DNA of 64,000 nt from Prorocentrum cordatum (taxonomy: Eukaryota; Sar; Dinophyceae; Prorocentrales; Prorocentraceae). The stretch is from the NCBI GenBank assembly GCA_963575745.1, contig CAUYUJ010012780.1, positions 997,237 to 1,061,236 of the forward strand, in the 5' to 3' direction. Both the position numbers and the translations under genes were made by a program. This document shows, piece after piece, positions 46,714 to 56,170 of the stretch. Numbering within the stretch: position 1 is the stretch's first letter; each line of letters starts with the position of its first letter. The notes under the pieces are model-generated. The model made no database searches, was not told where the DNA came from, and was given only the letters and a program-made list of their open reading frames with translations.

Positions 46714-48166
46714 ATGCCACCGCCAACGCTGAAACCGAAACCCAAGCATGGCCCCCGCCCGCCAGCCGCTCCACCGCCAGACCACCTCCGCAACACTGGC
46801 CCAGCCCCGCCGAATGCTGACATGATGGGCGCGCTAAGGCAAGCTGCCGCAGCACCCACGGCGCATGAGGTGGCGCAGGAGGTCGTGCGCACGCTCCAGC
46901 AGCAGCAGCAGCCGCAGCAGCAGCCGCAAGTGATCGCGATGCCGTGCACGCCTCCGTGGCATGCCTGGCCTCAGGCGGCGATGCCCCAGGCCACTCTGCA
47001 GCCGCTGCCGTTCCCCCGGCGTGCAGCTCGCAGCGGGGGCAGCGTCGCCGCCACCGCCACCGCCGCAGACCGCAGCAGGGCAGCAGCCGCCGCCACCGCC
47101 CCAGGCAGCGCGCCACACAGCCGCGAAGGGGGGGCGCACCTTCCCTCCAGAGCCGCCGTATACGGCAGCCACCCCAGCAGCAGGGCCAGACGCAGCCGAA
47201 GCCCCAGCACAATGCGAGGTGGCAGGCACAGGGGGGGGGGGGGGGGGCGACGGAGGCAGCATCGGAACCAGTCCAACAGAGTGGCTGCAGACAATGGAGG
47301 AATAATTTCAACTGGCAGTCGAAGAAGCGGAAGCAGCGGCATCCGGAGCGAACCCGCTTGCAGTGAAGGGCGAGGCTGCAGACGACTCTGATGAATGCGA
47401 GATCATCTCAATGCAGGTACCGAGCATGCAGAGGGTCCGCCAGGCCATAAAAAGAGAGCAGCAGGGCGCCGCCAGCAGCAGTGCCGACGGCACGGTAACG
47501 CCAGCGGGGCCAACCACCGAGGAGGAGCCCGCCACCGCAGAGGCCGCGGCAGAGACGCAGGCACCCGATGCAGCTGCAGCAGCAGCGCAAACCGAGCTGC
47601 GGCGCCTGCGCGGGAAACAAAGCCGACCACCTGTGAAAAAGGGCACCGCGGGGTGCGCACAGCGCTCCTTCCAGCCAGGAGGCGGCTCCGCCGCGGCCGA
47701 CGGAGGAAGCGGCACCGCCGCGCCAGACGGCCCCCAGCCAGGAGGCAGCTCCGCCGCAGCCGACGACCCCCACCGAGCTGCTGCCTCAGCCGACGCCGGC
47801 GGCCCCCAGCCATGAGGCCGCAGGCGCTGCTCGTCCAGCCCCGACGACGCCCGAGGGTTTGAGAAGGACCCTGAGAATCGGGCAAGGGCAAGGGGACAAG
47901 CCCAGGCAGCCCAAGCAGCGTACGCCGCCACCGCAGGACAACAGCGTGCTGCTGAGCTAGAGAGCCCAGACCCTGCCGCTCAGCCCACCTCCGCCGCTGA
48001 CAAAGAGATGCCAGATTCCACCGCTGAGCGGGAGGACCAGAGCAAGAAGCGCACACCCGACATGCAGAGCGTCGGCGACGGCCCTTCCGAGAAGAGACAG
48101 AAGGGCGACACGGGCAAGGGCGACGGCGACTCCAAGCCAGACGGCGGCAAGGAGCAGGCCGCCTGA
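46714..48166 (+). pseudogene. Pro/Gln/Ala-rich protein with several frame breaks
   Basis: Begins MPPPTLKPKPKHGPRPPAA with a helical EVAQEVVRTLQQQQQ part. A C5 run at about 47013-47017 needs one base fewer to continue as GVQLAAGAAS with a Pro-rich stretch. A G run of about 17 follows near 47229-47246. The next frame carries TAA at 47303-47305, and the same frame resumes as FQLAVEEAEAAASGANPLAVKGEAADDSDECEII. TGA at 47813-47815 interrupts, and the frame resumes as SSPDDARGFEKDPENRARARGQ and ends DGGKEQAA with TGA at 48164. Low-complexity, hydrophilic, probably disordered and nuclear. Either a pseudogene or a poor consensus; function unknown. Confidence 0.45.
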
Positions 48167-48404
48167 TGCAGTCTCTTCGTCGCAGCGCGCGTCCTGCGAC
48201 GCACTGGCGGCCTCGCGCCGCGCAAAAATTATCCCGGCAAAGCAACCTAACAGCGATGTGTAGAAGCATATCTGAAAGCATTCCCCTTAAGATTCAGATG
48301 AAAATCCAGTTGTCGAATTCTGCTGTTCTCGCAGTCGTAGTCGCATTCGCGATGACAGTCGCAGCGGCAACGGCAGTCGCAGTCACAGCCTCAGCCTCAG
48401 CCTG

Positions 48405-49155
48405 CCTCCTCCTCTTCCTCCTCCTCTTCCTGCTCTCCTCCTCCTCCTCCTCCTCCTCCTCTTCCTCCTGCTCGTCCTCGTTCTCGTCCTCCTCGTCTTG
48501 CTCGTCCTCCTCCTCTGGTGCTCCTCCTCCTCCTCCTCCTCCTCCTCCTCCTCCTCCTGGTGGTCCTCGTTCTCCTCCTCCTGGTGCTCTCCCCCCCCCT
48601 CCTCCTCCTCGTCCTCCTCCTCCTCCTCCTCCTCGTCCTCCTCCTCCTCTTCCTCCTCCTCCTCCTCCTCCTCCTCCTCCTCCTGGTAGTCCTCCCCCTC
48701 CCCTCCTCCTCCTCCTCCTCCTCTTCCTGGTCGTCCTCGTTCTCGTCCTCCTCGTCTTGCTCGTCCTCCTCCTCCTGGTGTTCTCTCCTCCTCCTCCTCC
48801 TCCTCCTCCTCCTCCTCCTCCTCCTGGTGGTCCTCGTTCTCCTCCTCCTGGTACTCTCCCCCCCCCTCCTCCTCCTCCTCCTCGTCCTCGTCCTCCTCCT
48901 CCTCCTCCTCCTCTTCCTCCTCCTCCTCCTCCTCCTCCTCCTCCTCCTCCTGGTACTCCTCCCCCTCCCCTCCTCCTCCTCCTCCTCCTCTTCCTGGTCG
49001 TCCTCCTCCTCCTGGTCGTCCTCCTCCTCCTGCTCGTCCTCCTCCTCCTCCTGCTCGTCCTTCTTCTCCTGCTCCTCCTGCTCCTCGTCCTGCTCCTGCT
49101 CGTCCTCGTCCTCCTGGTCTTGCTCGTCCTCCTCCTCGTCGTGCTCTTGCCCCTG
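48405..49155. repeat. (CTC)n pyrimidine tract
   Basis: CTCCTCCTC with regularly spaced CTGGTGCTC/CTGGTCGTC interruptions. It includes a tandem duplication of a roughly 250-base segment (about 48520-48770 and 48775-49010). Long poly-Pro/Ser/Leu frames are by-products. Confidence 0.9.
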
Positions 49156-49157
49156 CT

Positions 49158-49660
49158 GAAAATGTGGCCCAGGAATGGGAGTTCTGGGAAGTCGAAGAGC
49201 ACGAAGTTGCCTACAGTTGGCTACGGGCATTCAAAATGTGGCCCGGGAATGGAGTTCTGGGAACTCGAAGAGCACGAAGTGGCCTACAGTTGGGTCCGGC
49301 TATTCAAAATGTGGCCCGGGAATGGAGTTCTGGGAACTCGAAGACCAGGAAGTGGCCTACAGTTGGCTCCGGGCATCCAAAATGTGGCCCGGGAATGGAG
49401 TTCTGGGAAATAGAAGAGCACGAAGTGTGTGACTGTTACATCCGGTTATTCTAAATGTGGCCCGGGAATGGCGTTCTGGGAACTCGAAGAGCACGAAGTG
49501 TGTGACTGTTGCATCCGGTTATTCTAAATGTGGCCCGGGAATGGCGTTCTGGGATGTCGAAGAGCACGAAGTGTGTGACTGTTGCATCCGGGTATTCAGA
49601 ATGTGGCCTGGGAATGGAGTTCTGGGAAGTCGAAGAGCACGAAGTGTGTGACTGTTGGTG
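49158..49660. repeat. 73-74 bp tandem repeat
   Basis: About seven copies of a unit with ATGTGGCCCGGGAATGG, GTTCTGGGAA and CGAAGAGCACGAAGT, starting at 49158, 49235, 49309, 49382, 49455, 49528 and 49601. Two subtypes exist: the first four end with CCTACAGTTGG and the later ones with GTGTGACTGTT. Confidence 0.9.
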
Positions 49661-49816
49661 AAAAACGAGCCCGGCACCCTGCCGCCCGGCAACTCCCCAA
49701 CACCTGCCCGGACCCCCCTGTGGAGTGATCTGTGAGCTCTTTTGAGTCAACTAGAAACCTATCAGTCTACGCTGTTAGGTAAAAGGTCGCCATAATCATG
49801 GGCATCATCACATCAA

Positions 49817-49832
49817 CCTCCTGTGCAGGAGG
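49817..49832. repeat. GC hairpin, copy 4
   Basis: CCTCCTGTGCAGGAGG. No gene start follows within 1 kb. 49850-50500 is mixed sequence with an AT-rich part at 50060-50170. Confidence 0.8.
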
Positions 49833-50762
49833 CACCGCTTCCAGGGGGGGAAGGGGTCGGCTGAATGGTGGGGGCGAAGTCAGGCGGAGGAGAAGCGACA
49901 TGCAGGCATCGATGCCGCATGCGCTGCATGTAGGTTCCGCAGAGGAGAGCAACGCCGCCTGTCAGAGGTCGCGTCTGACCGATTTCACAACCGATCCGGC
50001 AGCTGTCAGAGGTCGCGCCGGACCGACCCCACCACCGACCCACCTCCGCACGGAAATCTTCAAACAAAATTCATTCGAAAGAATTATTTCGTTGATTTTC
50101 TTATTGTTTTAGAACAAAAGCTCATGAACTAATTCTTTTGAAAAGATTCTCTCAAAAGAATTGTTCGAACAGATTTGCTGAGAGACCACTTCCAGGACCT
50201 AATCAACTCCTGCGTGGATCCCTGCGGGCAGGCTCTCGCAACGTATTCGGGTTCTGAGCGGAGGTTGTATGGCTATTCTCATACGTATAATACATGTAAT
50301 ATCATTCATACATGTCATATGCATCCATGCCTTAGCTTGCGCGCGTCGTGCATCCGCCTGCACGCGCGCAGTCCAGTCACATAGCGCGCTGCTCGCGCAC
50401 TGCGCGCGCCTTCGCACATGCACCACTTGCGTAGGCGGCGGTGGCGGCAACTGCAGGTGAGGTGGCAATCGAGGCAATATCGCACGCGCGCTTATCATGC
50501 GTTTAAGCGCCGCCCCCGTCAAGTAACATCAACAATTGCAGTCGGCGGGCCGTCCGACCGCTAAGCGGGCGGTGCCGGCGCCGTTCGGCTCTTTGCGTAG
50601 ATCGCATATTTTCGCCGCGCTGAGCAGTTATGACTTGTCCGCAGGTCTTCGCTGCCGTTCTACGCTCGCAGAGTCTTTTCGTGCCGCCGTAAACCCAGAC
50701 GGTGAGGTCACCGCAGACATGCCCTCCGAAAAAGTAACAACACCCAGCTGCGACTTCTTCTG

Positions 50763-50780
50763 CCCCCCTGCACAGGAGGG
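50763..50780. repeat. GC hairpin, copy 5
   Basis: CCCCCTGCACAGGAGGG-type variant, about 205 bases before the ATG near 50983 and 290 before the ATG at 51067. Confidence 0.75.
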
Positions 50781-51066
50781 CGACGAAGGAGGAAGAGGAG
50801 GAGGAAGATGAGGCAGAGGAGGTGGGATATTTTGTTCGGAAGGAGGGCCGCGGGCCTCCTGGCGGTGCGCATCTGCTCTGCGCGTCGCAGGACTGATTGG
50901 ACATCTGGAGTTCTCTCGGCTCCAGATCTGCCGCTTGCTCCAGCATCTTTGGCGCCTGCCCGCAGTGGGTTCTGGTTCCGCGATGACATCGCAGTTCTTC
51001 GTTCTCTTGGCGTGCGCGCCGTATTGCCTGCCAGCGTCTGCGATCGGGGCCGCCCTGAGCGCGTGC

Positions 51067-51801
51067 ATGCCTCCCAAGAAAGCCAAGGCCAAGGCCAAGC
51101 CCAAGCAGACCGCCCTCGATCACGGCGCGTTGAATCGCACGTTCGCTTCCCTGAGGTACCAGGCCAGCGCCGCCGCCAAGGGCGAGGAGAAGAAGAAGGC
51201 CGCCAAGGAAGCCCGGGCGAAGTGGAACTCTCTTGTTAACGTCGAGGATAAGAGGCGCTTCATGAAGATGTGGGAGGATAACCGCCGCGGTAAAACCTCG
51301 TCGGGATTGCAGTTCGCTGTGCGCTTCGAGCAATCGTGTGTTCAGCAGCAAGAGGATGAGTTTTCAAGCAGGGACAAGGATCCCATCCCCACGCAGATCC
51401 TCAAGGAGAAGGGTTGCTCGTTCATGGATTTCGACGCCCGCGAGGAGGCCATCGAGTTTGCAGTCGCTTTGCACGAAGAGAACGCGAAAAAGTTCGACAC
51501 CAAGGAGGCAAATCCCCCGTGCATTCATGACACGAATGAAGAATTGAGCAGATATTTCTTCGTGGCGGACGAGGGGCATCGGAAGTCCTGGAAGCAGACC
51601 CAGTCCAAGTCCAAGAATATGTCTGGCTGCGCGGATGTGAGGAACGGGGCGCGGCTCCTGAGCGTGCGCGACAGCATGGGCGTCCCGTTGGCAGCAGCAG
51701 CGCCACCATCCGACTCGAATGCGCAGATCTTGGACGAGGGCCCTGCGATTCTCGAGGTGAAGGAGGCGGCGAAACTTCTAAAGGCCGCAAAGGGAAATTG
51801 A
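51067..51801 (+). CDS. Lys-rich dinoflagellate family protein, N-terminal part
   Basis: Start chosen at MPPKKAKAKAKPKQTALD; an in-frame ATG at 50983 would add 28 mainly hydrophobic residues. Residues 15-80 are basic and helical with KRRFMKMWEDNRRGKTSSG. A central part has FMDFDAREEAIEFAVALHEENAKKF, then ELSRYFFVADEGHRKSWKQTQ and a C-terminus ending in KLLKAAKGN before TGA. I know similar MPPKK starts with a YFFVxDEG-like motif from multicopy dinoflagellate proteins; function unknown. The ORF at 51934 looks like the C-terminal part of the same gene. Confidence 0.65.
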   Translation: MPPKKAKAKAKPKQTALDHGALNRTFASLRYQASAAAKGEEKKKAAKEARAKWNSLVNVEDKRRFMKMWEDNRRGKTSSGLQFAVRFEQSCVQQQEDEFSSRDKDPIPTQILKEKGCSFMDFDAREEAIEFAVALHEENAKKFDTKEANPPCIHDTNEELSRYFFVADEGHRKSWKQTQSKSKNMSGCADVRNGARLLSVRDSMGVPLAAAAPPSDSNAQILDEGPAILEVKEAAKLLKAAKGN

Positions 51802-51933
51802 CCTTCGCTCCTCTCTCTTCCCGTTCCGCCGCTCCCTGCCCCAAAGCTCGTCGGTGCTGGGCGGTAGGGGTGCGGCGGGTGGAGGGAAGGGGGCGGGGCT
51901 CGGAGCTTTGGTTTTCTGCCTCCCAGGACTGAC

Positions 51934-52260
51934 TTGGATGCGCTGGAGAAGATCCAAACGACTCTGCGCCGGTGCAAGTGCCAGCTCACTGCGAAGAGCA
52001 GGGCCGCCAAGGATGATAATAAGAAGAAGCTTTGGTATGACCGCTCGGCGGAGCTCGAGAGCAGCGTCAATGTCCTGGGTAACTTCGTGGACGATTGCTA
52101 CTGCCACGTCGTGGTAGCCGAGGACGCGCACTCCATGGACACGAAGGAATTGCCCGCTCTCAAGAAGAAGCTCGCTGGCGCGAGGGAAATGCTCGAGCGC
52201 CACCTGACCGGGTCGAAGGCTTGCAAGCGCAAGTATTCCGAGCTGCTCGAGCACGTGTGA
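51934..52260 (+). CDS. probable downstream exon of the 51067 gene
   Basis: An open frame without its own ATG, preceded by a pyrimidine-rich stretch and CTCCCAG, so it probably starts at an acceptor near 51927. It reads LDALEKIQTTLRRCKCQLTA... with Lys/Glu-rich helices, a Cys pair (DDCYCH), and ends KYSELLEHV then TGA. In the family I recall, a helical C-terminal region of this kind follows the YFFV part. I could not find a donor in the upstream exon that keeps phase, so the junction is open. Confidence 0.5.
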   Translation: MDALEKIQTTLRRCKCQLTAKSRAAKDDNKKKLWYDRSAELESSVNVLGNFVDDCYCHVVVAEDAHSMDTKELPALKKKLAGAREMLERHLTGSKACKRKYSELLEHV

Positions 52261-52477
52261 GGCTCTGACAGGCGCACGCGAGCGGAGGGGAGTGGCGGAG
52301 GGCGAGGGCGACGGGATGGGTAGACGCGAGTAGTATACAGGCATGGGGGGTGGACATCCAGGAGAGACAGTGGGACTGAAGGACATGCGTTCGCAGAGCG
52401 CGCTGGCGCAATCATACCCTAGCGGTTCGCCGCCACTTCACTCCGGAAAAAAATGGGCGCGTCGACGACGACGCGCC

Positions 52478-52495
52478 CCCTCCTGTACAGGAGGG
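52478..52495. repeat. GC hairpin, copy 6
   Basis: CCCTCCTGTACAGGAGGG, a perfect 18-base palindrome ending 94 bases before the ATG at 52590. Confidence 0.85.
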
Positions 52496-52589
52496 TGCAT
52501 GCAAGCATCGATCCCTCATCTTCTTTGTCTTCCGTATCAGCTTTTGCGGCCCACATTATTTTCGTTTTTTTTGTTTTCCGAGGGCCGCT

Positions 52590-54404
52590 ATGCTCGGCAA
52601 GCGCAAGCGCCATTGCGACATTGCGGCTCTTCCTCCTGAGATGAGGTTGAGGGCAAACGTGGGTGCGCTACTGACGACCAGCGCGCTCGCCTACAACCAG
52701 GCCCAGTCGCTCTTCGACGACGCCCACGCGGGGGGGCACACAGGGCTGTTGCCCTTGACCAGCCACCGAGGATGTGATAAGAAACGCAAATGGGCAAACG
52801 TCGGCGGCAATGCATCTACGAGGCTGCGGAGACGAATGCTTCGAGGGAGCTTGTGGCCCAGACCGCACTTCGCGCAGGCCCGCTGTTGGAACAAGATGCG
52901 CAGCCGCGAGCAGAAGGAGTGGGTCGCTTTCGGCTTGCCACGCGAATATTTTGCCCAGTTGGTGAAATACGGCTCGTTGGAGAGGCTGGGGGGCTTAAGC
53001 GGCCTGGACAAGGTGGGGGCGGATCATGCGCAACGCTGCCTCTCGGGAATGCAAGCTGCTTCGATGATTCCTGCAGGCTTGTGGGCCGACGGCGCCCCCT
53101 GCCAGTGGGGCCGCGATCAGTCAGTAGAACACGCGTGCTTGCATTTGCCTGGGCGGCCGAAAACGATGGAGGAGCACAAGCTGCGCGTGCCCATCACTGG
53201 CTTGATGAAGGCCTCCATGAGCACGAACACGCGGCATGACATTTTCGATGTGATTGCTTGGAGTTTTCGGCTCATGGCTACAGGTGCAAACCCTGCCGCC
53301 CGCCACGACGGCGCAGCTTGGTTAAAGTCTGACTTTCACGGGGCCAAGAAGGCATCTGCAGATCTGGGGTACAGGTCTGCGCTGGTGCAAATGCGCGCAG
53401 ATTGGGGATGTTGGAAAAGTGCATTCGGGTTCCCGCAGTTCAACGAGAAGGCGGGGTGCTGCTGGAGGTGCCACGTGACGCCGCAGCAGGCCCCTCCTCC
53501 CGTACTCTCCCTCGCCTGCCTCCTCGTGCTCCTCTTCGTCTTACGCATCCCGCTCTCATCGTTTCTCGCTCGCGCAGGTCTTCCAGCCACAGCGCATCTG
53601 CAGCGCGGCGCCGTGGCGGAGCAACAGGCGCACGAAGGCGCAATTGATCCAGCACCTAATGGAACATGATGTCACAATATCTCCAATGATGTCAATCACT
53701 GGGGTTGACCAATCTGTTTGGAGAACCGATTGGTTACGTGCAGTTGATTTAGGCGTTGCAGCAGATTGGTTGGGGCAGAAAGACATTTAGTGGCCCCACG
53801 AACGACGCGCAGCGCAAAGAGTTGTGGAATCGGCTCAGTACTTGGTACGAGCAGAACCCACAGATGGATCGCATTCATTCCCTGACCATGAAAACTATCA
53901 AGCACAAGAAGGTAATGCGGCTTTCAGGGCAGGCTGCCGTCATCAGGCACATGATACCCTTTTGGGAAAGCACTCGCCGACCAGCTCTGCGACCCGAATG
54001 TCACGGAGGAGGGCGCGATGAGACAGGCGATGTTTCATTTGTCTCAGTGTTAGTTTTGCTTCAGGAGTAGCAGCCTGGAGGGGCGCATTCTGAATGGGCA
54101 GTCGATCAAGTTCAGCCTGCAGTGCACAGCTCTGCGCGGCATGCGCCCGGAAGTGTTTCACATCAGACCGAAGCTTCATCAATTGCTCGAGATGGGCTTG
54201 GAATCATTGCAGGGCCATCAACCAGAGACATGCTGGACTTACAGGGGTGAGGACTTCGGAGGCACGGCCGCTCACTTCGCTAAGCGTCGTGGCGGCGCAC
54301 TCGCGCCCAAGGGCTTCAGCGTCGCATTGATGGGCAGATCTTTTCGCGCCCAAGGGCTTCAGCGTCGCATTGATGAGCAGATTTTGTTCGATTCCTTTTG
54401 TTAG
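52590..54404 (+). pseudogene. dinoflagellate multicopy family (RHDGxxW...ADWxxW...WRCxxTP...DWLxxVDLG) with a GC-AG intron and frame breaks
   Basis: Exon 1, 52590-53489 (300 codons): MLGKRKRHCDIAALPPEMRLRANVGALL, WADGAPCQWGRDQSVE, HDIFDVIAWS, ARHDGAAWLKSD, RADWGCWKSAFGFPQFNEKAGCCWRC. Intron 53490-53577 (88 bp, CAG|GC to GCGCAG). Exon 2: WRTDWLRAVDLGVAADWLG. One base fewer in the G4 run at 53772-53775 joins this to RKTFSGPTNDAQRKELWNRL, and one fewer in the T4 run at 53960-53963 joins that to GKALADQLCDPNVTEE. TAG at 54051-54053 then precedes SSSLEGRILN... and PKLHQLLEMGLE...CWTYRGEDFGG...AKRRGG. This order is one I recognise from a large dinoflagellate-only family, possibly retroelement-linked, of unknown function. 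A 43-base tandem duplication lies at 54301-54386. Confidence 0.65.
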
Positions 54405-54454
54405 GATTTGTTGATGGCTCCTCGGCCAAATCCAAAACAGACGTCGCCTTCGGC

Positions 54455-54506
54455 CCCCCCCCCCCCCCCCCCCCTCCTGTGCAGGAGGCCCCCTCCTGTT
54501 CAGGAG
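54455..54506. repeat. C-run with two GC hairpins, copies 7 and 8
   Basis: A C20-class run leads into CCCCTCCTGTGCAGGAGG (about 54471-54488), followed at once by CCCCTCCTGTTCAGGAG (54490-54506). The first ends 193 bases before the ATG at 54681. Confidence 0.8.
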
Positions 54507-54680
54507 AGGCTGCGCCGACTCGTTTCGGAGCGCTCCTTCCCCGCTCCCCCCGCCCCACCATGCGCCTTTTAATGTCCAGTCGTATTCCTTGTGCTCATCT
54601 TCGCCGCCGCATCCGTTTTGGGCTTCAACTTTCCTGCAAGCTGCCCGACCCGAATTCAGGAATTCACCAGGAGAGTTGCC

Positions 54681-54965
54681 ATGGCAGCGTGGGGCGCTCG
54701 ATGCTCGACGCGCGGCGCCCTCGCTGCGGCCGACGCGTAGTCCTGGCGCTACGTGCAGGAGCGGGGCGGTTCTTGGTGGCATCGCTGCTGCCGGCAATGC
54801 GTCCACAATTGCCGCCCTGGCCTCCACCAGAAGGTTCTGGAGCGCTACCAAGGGCCCAGGGCCGAGAAGCTGGTCGACGAGCGGCGGGCAATCTAGTCGG
54901 GGGCGCATGCGGGCAAGAACGGCAGGAGGGACTTGCCGGCGAACCAGCGGCGACGCCTTCACTGA
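54681..54965 (+). pseudogene. small basic protein with two in-frame TAG codons
   Basis: One frame of 95 codons reads MAAWGARCSTRGALAAADA, TAG (54738-54740), SWRYVQERGGSWWHRCCRQC then VHNCRPGLHQKVLERYQGPR..., TAG (54894-54896), SGAHAGKNGRRDLPANQRR, TGA. The Trp/Cys/His-rich middle looks conserved and protein-like. Probably a decayed copy; see the finding on in-frame TAG codons. Confidence 0.4.
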
Positions 54966-55078
54966 GTGAAGCGCGCGCCGCCCCTGCGCCCAGAATCGGA
55001 AGCCGCGCTTCCCCATTTGCGCTCGCCGAGCCCAAAAAACAACGTCTCCTGTCGAGGGGGCGCCACGGGGAGGTGGGG

Positions 55079-55310
55079 GGGGGAGGAGGAGGAGGAGGAG
55101 GGGAAGGAGGAGGAGGAGGAAGAGAAACATAACATGATAGGGCCAACATGAAACCAACATAGAATCAACATAGAACAACAGGAAATCAACATTGATCAAC
55201 ATAGAAAAGCATGGAAACCTTTCGTTTTTAATTAAGGCAAGCAGCTAATTAAGGAGCGCAGTCCTGTTTAATTTGCGCAAGCACTTAATTAGCGCAGGTG
55301 CGACCCTCAA
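55079..55310. repeat. GGA tract and AACATAGAA repeats
   Basis: GGA at 55079-55125, then irregular copies of AACATAGAATC (55142-55210), then two TTAATTAAGG/TTAATTAGCGC segments at about 55230-55300. Confidence 0.7.
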
Positions 55311-56170
55311 GGAAGTCGTGGCGCCCGGGCCTCCCGGAAACCAATTCCGGCTCGACGCGCCTGGGAACCAATTTCGCATTGGGTCCCGGCCTCTCAGGAC
55401 CTCCTGAGAACCAATTCCGGCTTCCTGCCGGCGCCTTCCGGGGCCCGTCCTCCCAGGGCTTCCCAGACCTTTCCGGGGCCTCCCAGCCGGGTGCGTTGCG
55501 CGACGCGGGCGATGGGTGGGTGGGCGTGTCGGGGGTTCAGCTGGTGGGTGCCCGTTGGCGCCTCGTGGGCGCTTTGTTCGCTGTTTGCTCCAGATTTATA
55601 TTGCGCATCGATTGCGTTCTATACTTTGGAGCCCGCACGTTGCACCCAGGTCCGCGCACGTACTGCACTACTGCACAAGCGCATTGTATCCCATGCGTGG
55701 AACCACACAGACTGAATAATGAACCCACCACACATATTTCATCCATCACTTTCATGGCACAGCAAAGATGGCTCACCAAACGTTGTACCCCATTGCACGA
55801 CCTCGTAGACTCACATATGTATATGTGTGTACACGTATGTACACATCCATACACATGTATAGATACAGCCGCGCATGTCGCGACATACACACATGTACAG
55901 CAGCATTGCTACCGCGGTACATATAATGCGTCGCATCAATTGCATATTCCAGATTGCACCGAACAGATGACCCGCGTATATCATAATGAGCACATTGCAG
56001 AAACAACGATGCACGAACGATATCGCAACACACGCAGAGTGCACAGCATACATTGCACGACGTGTAAACTCATGTGTTACCATAGCGAATGATTTGTTCA
56101 TGCGCATTCCGAAAACAGTTGTGCTGACTGTTTTCTTGTGGTGCGAATCATTCACTGACGCTTCGCATGC
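55310..56170. other. no gene seen; AACCAATTCCGGC repeats then mixed sequence
   Basis: Three copies of AACCAATT(C)CGG-like segments at 55335-55430. 55.5-56.1 kb is mixed, with TATGTACACAT words and no convincing frame. Confidence 0.4.
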
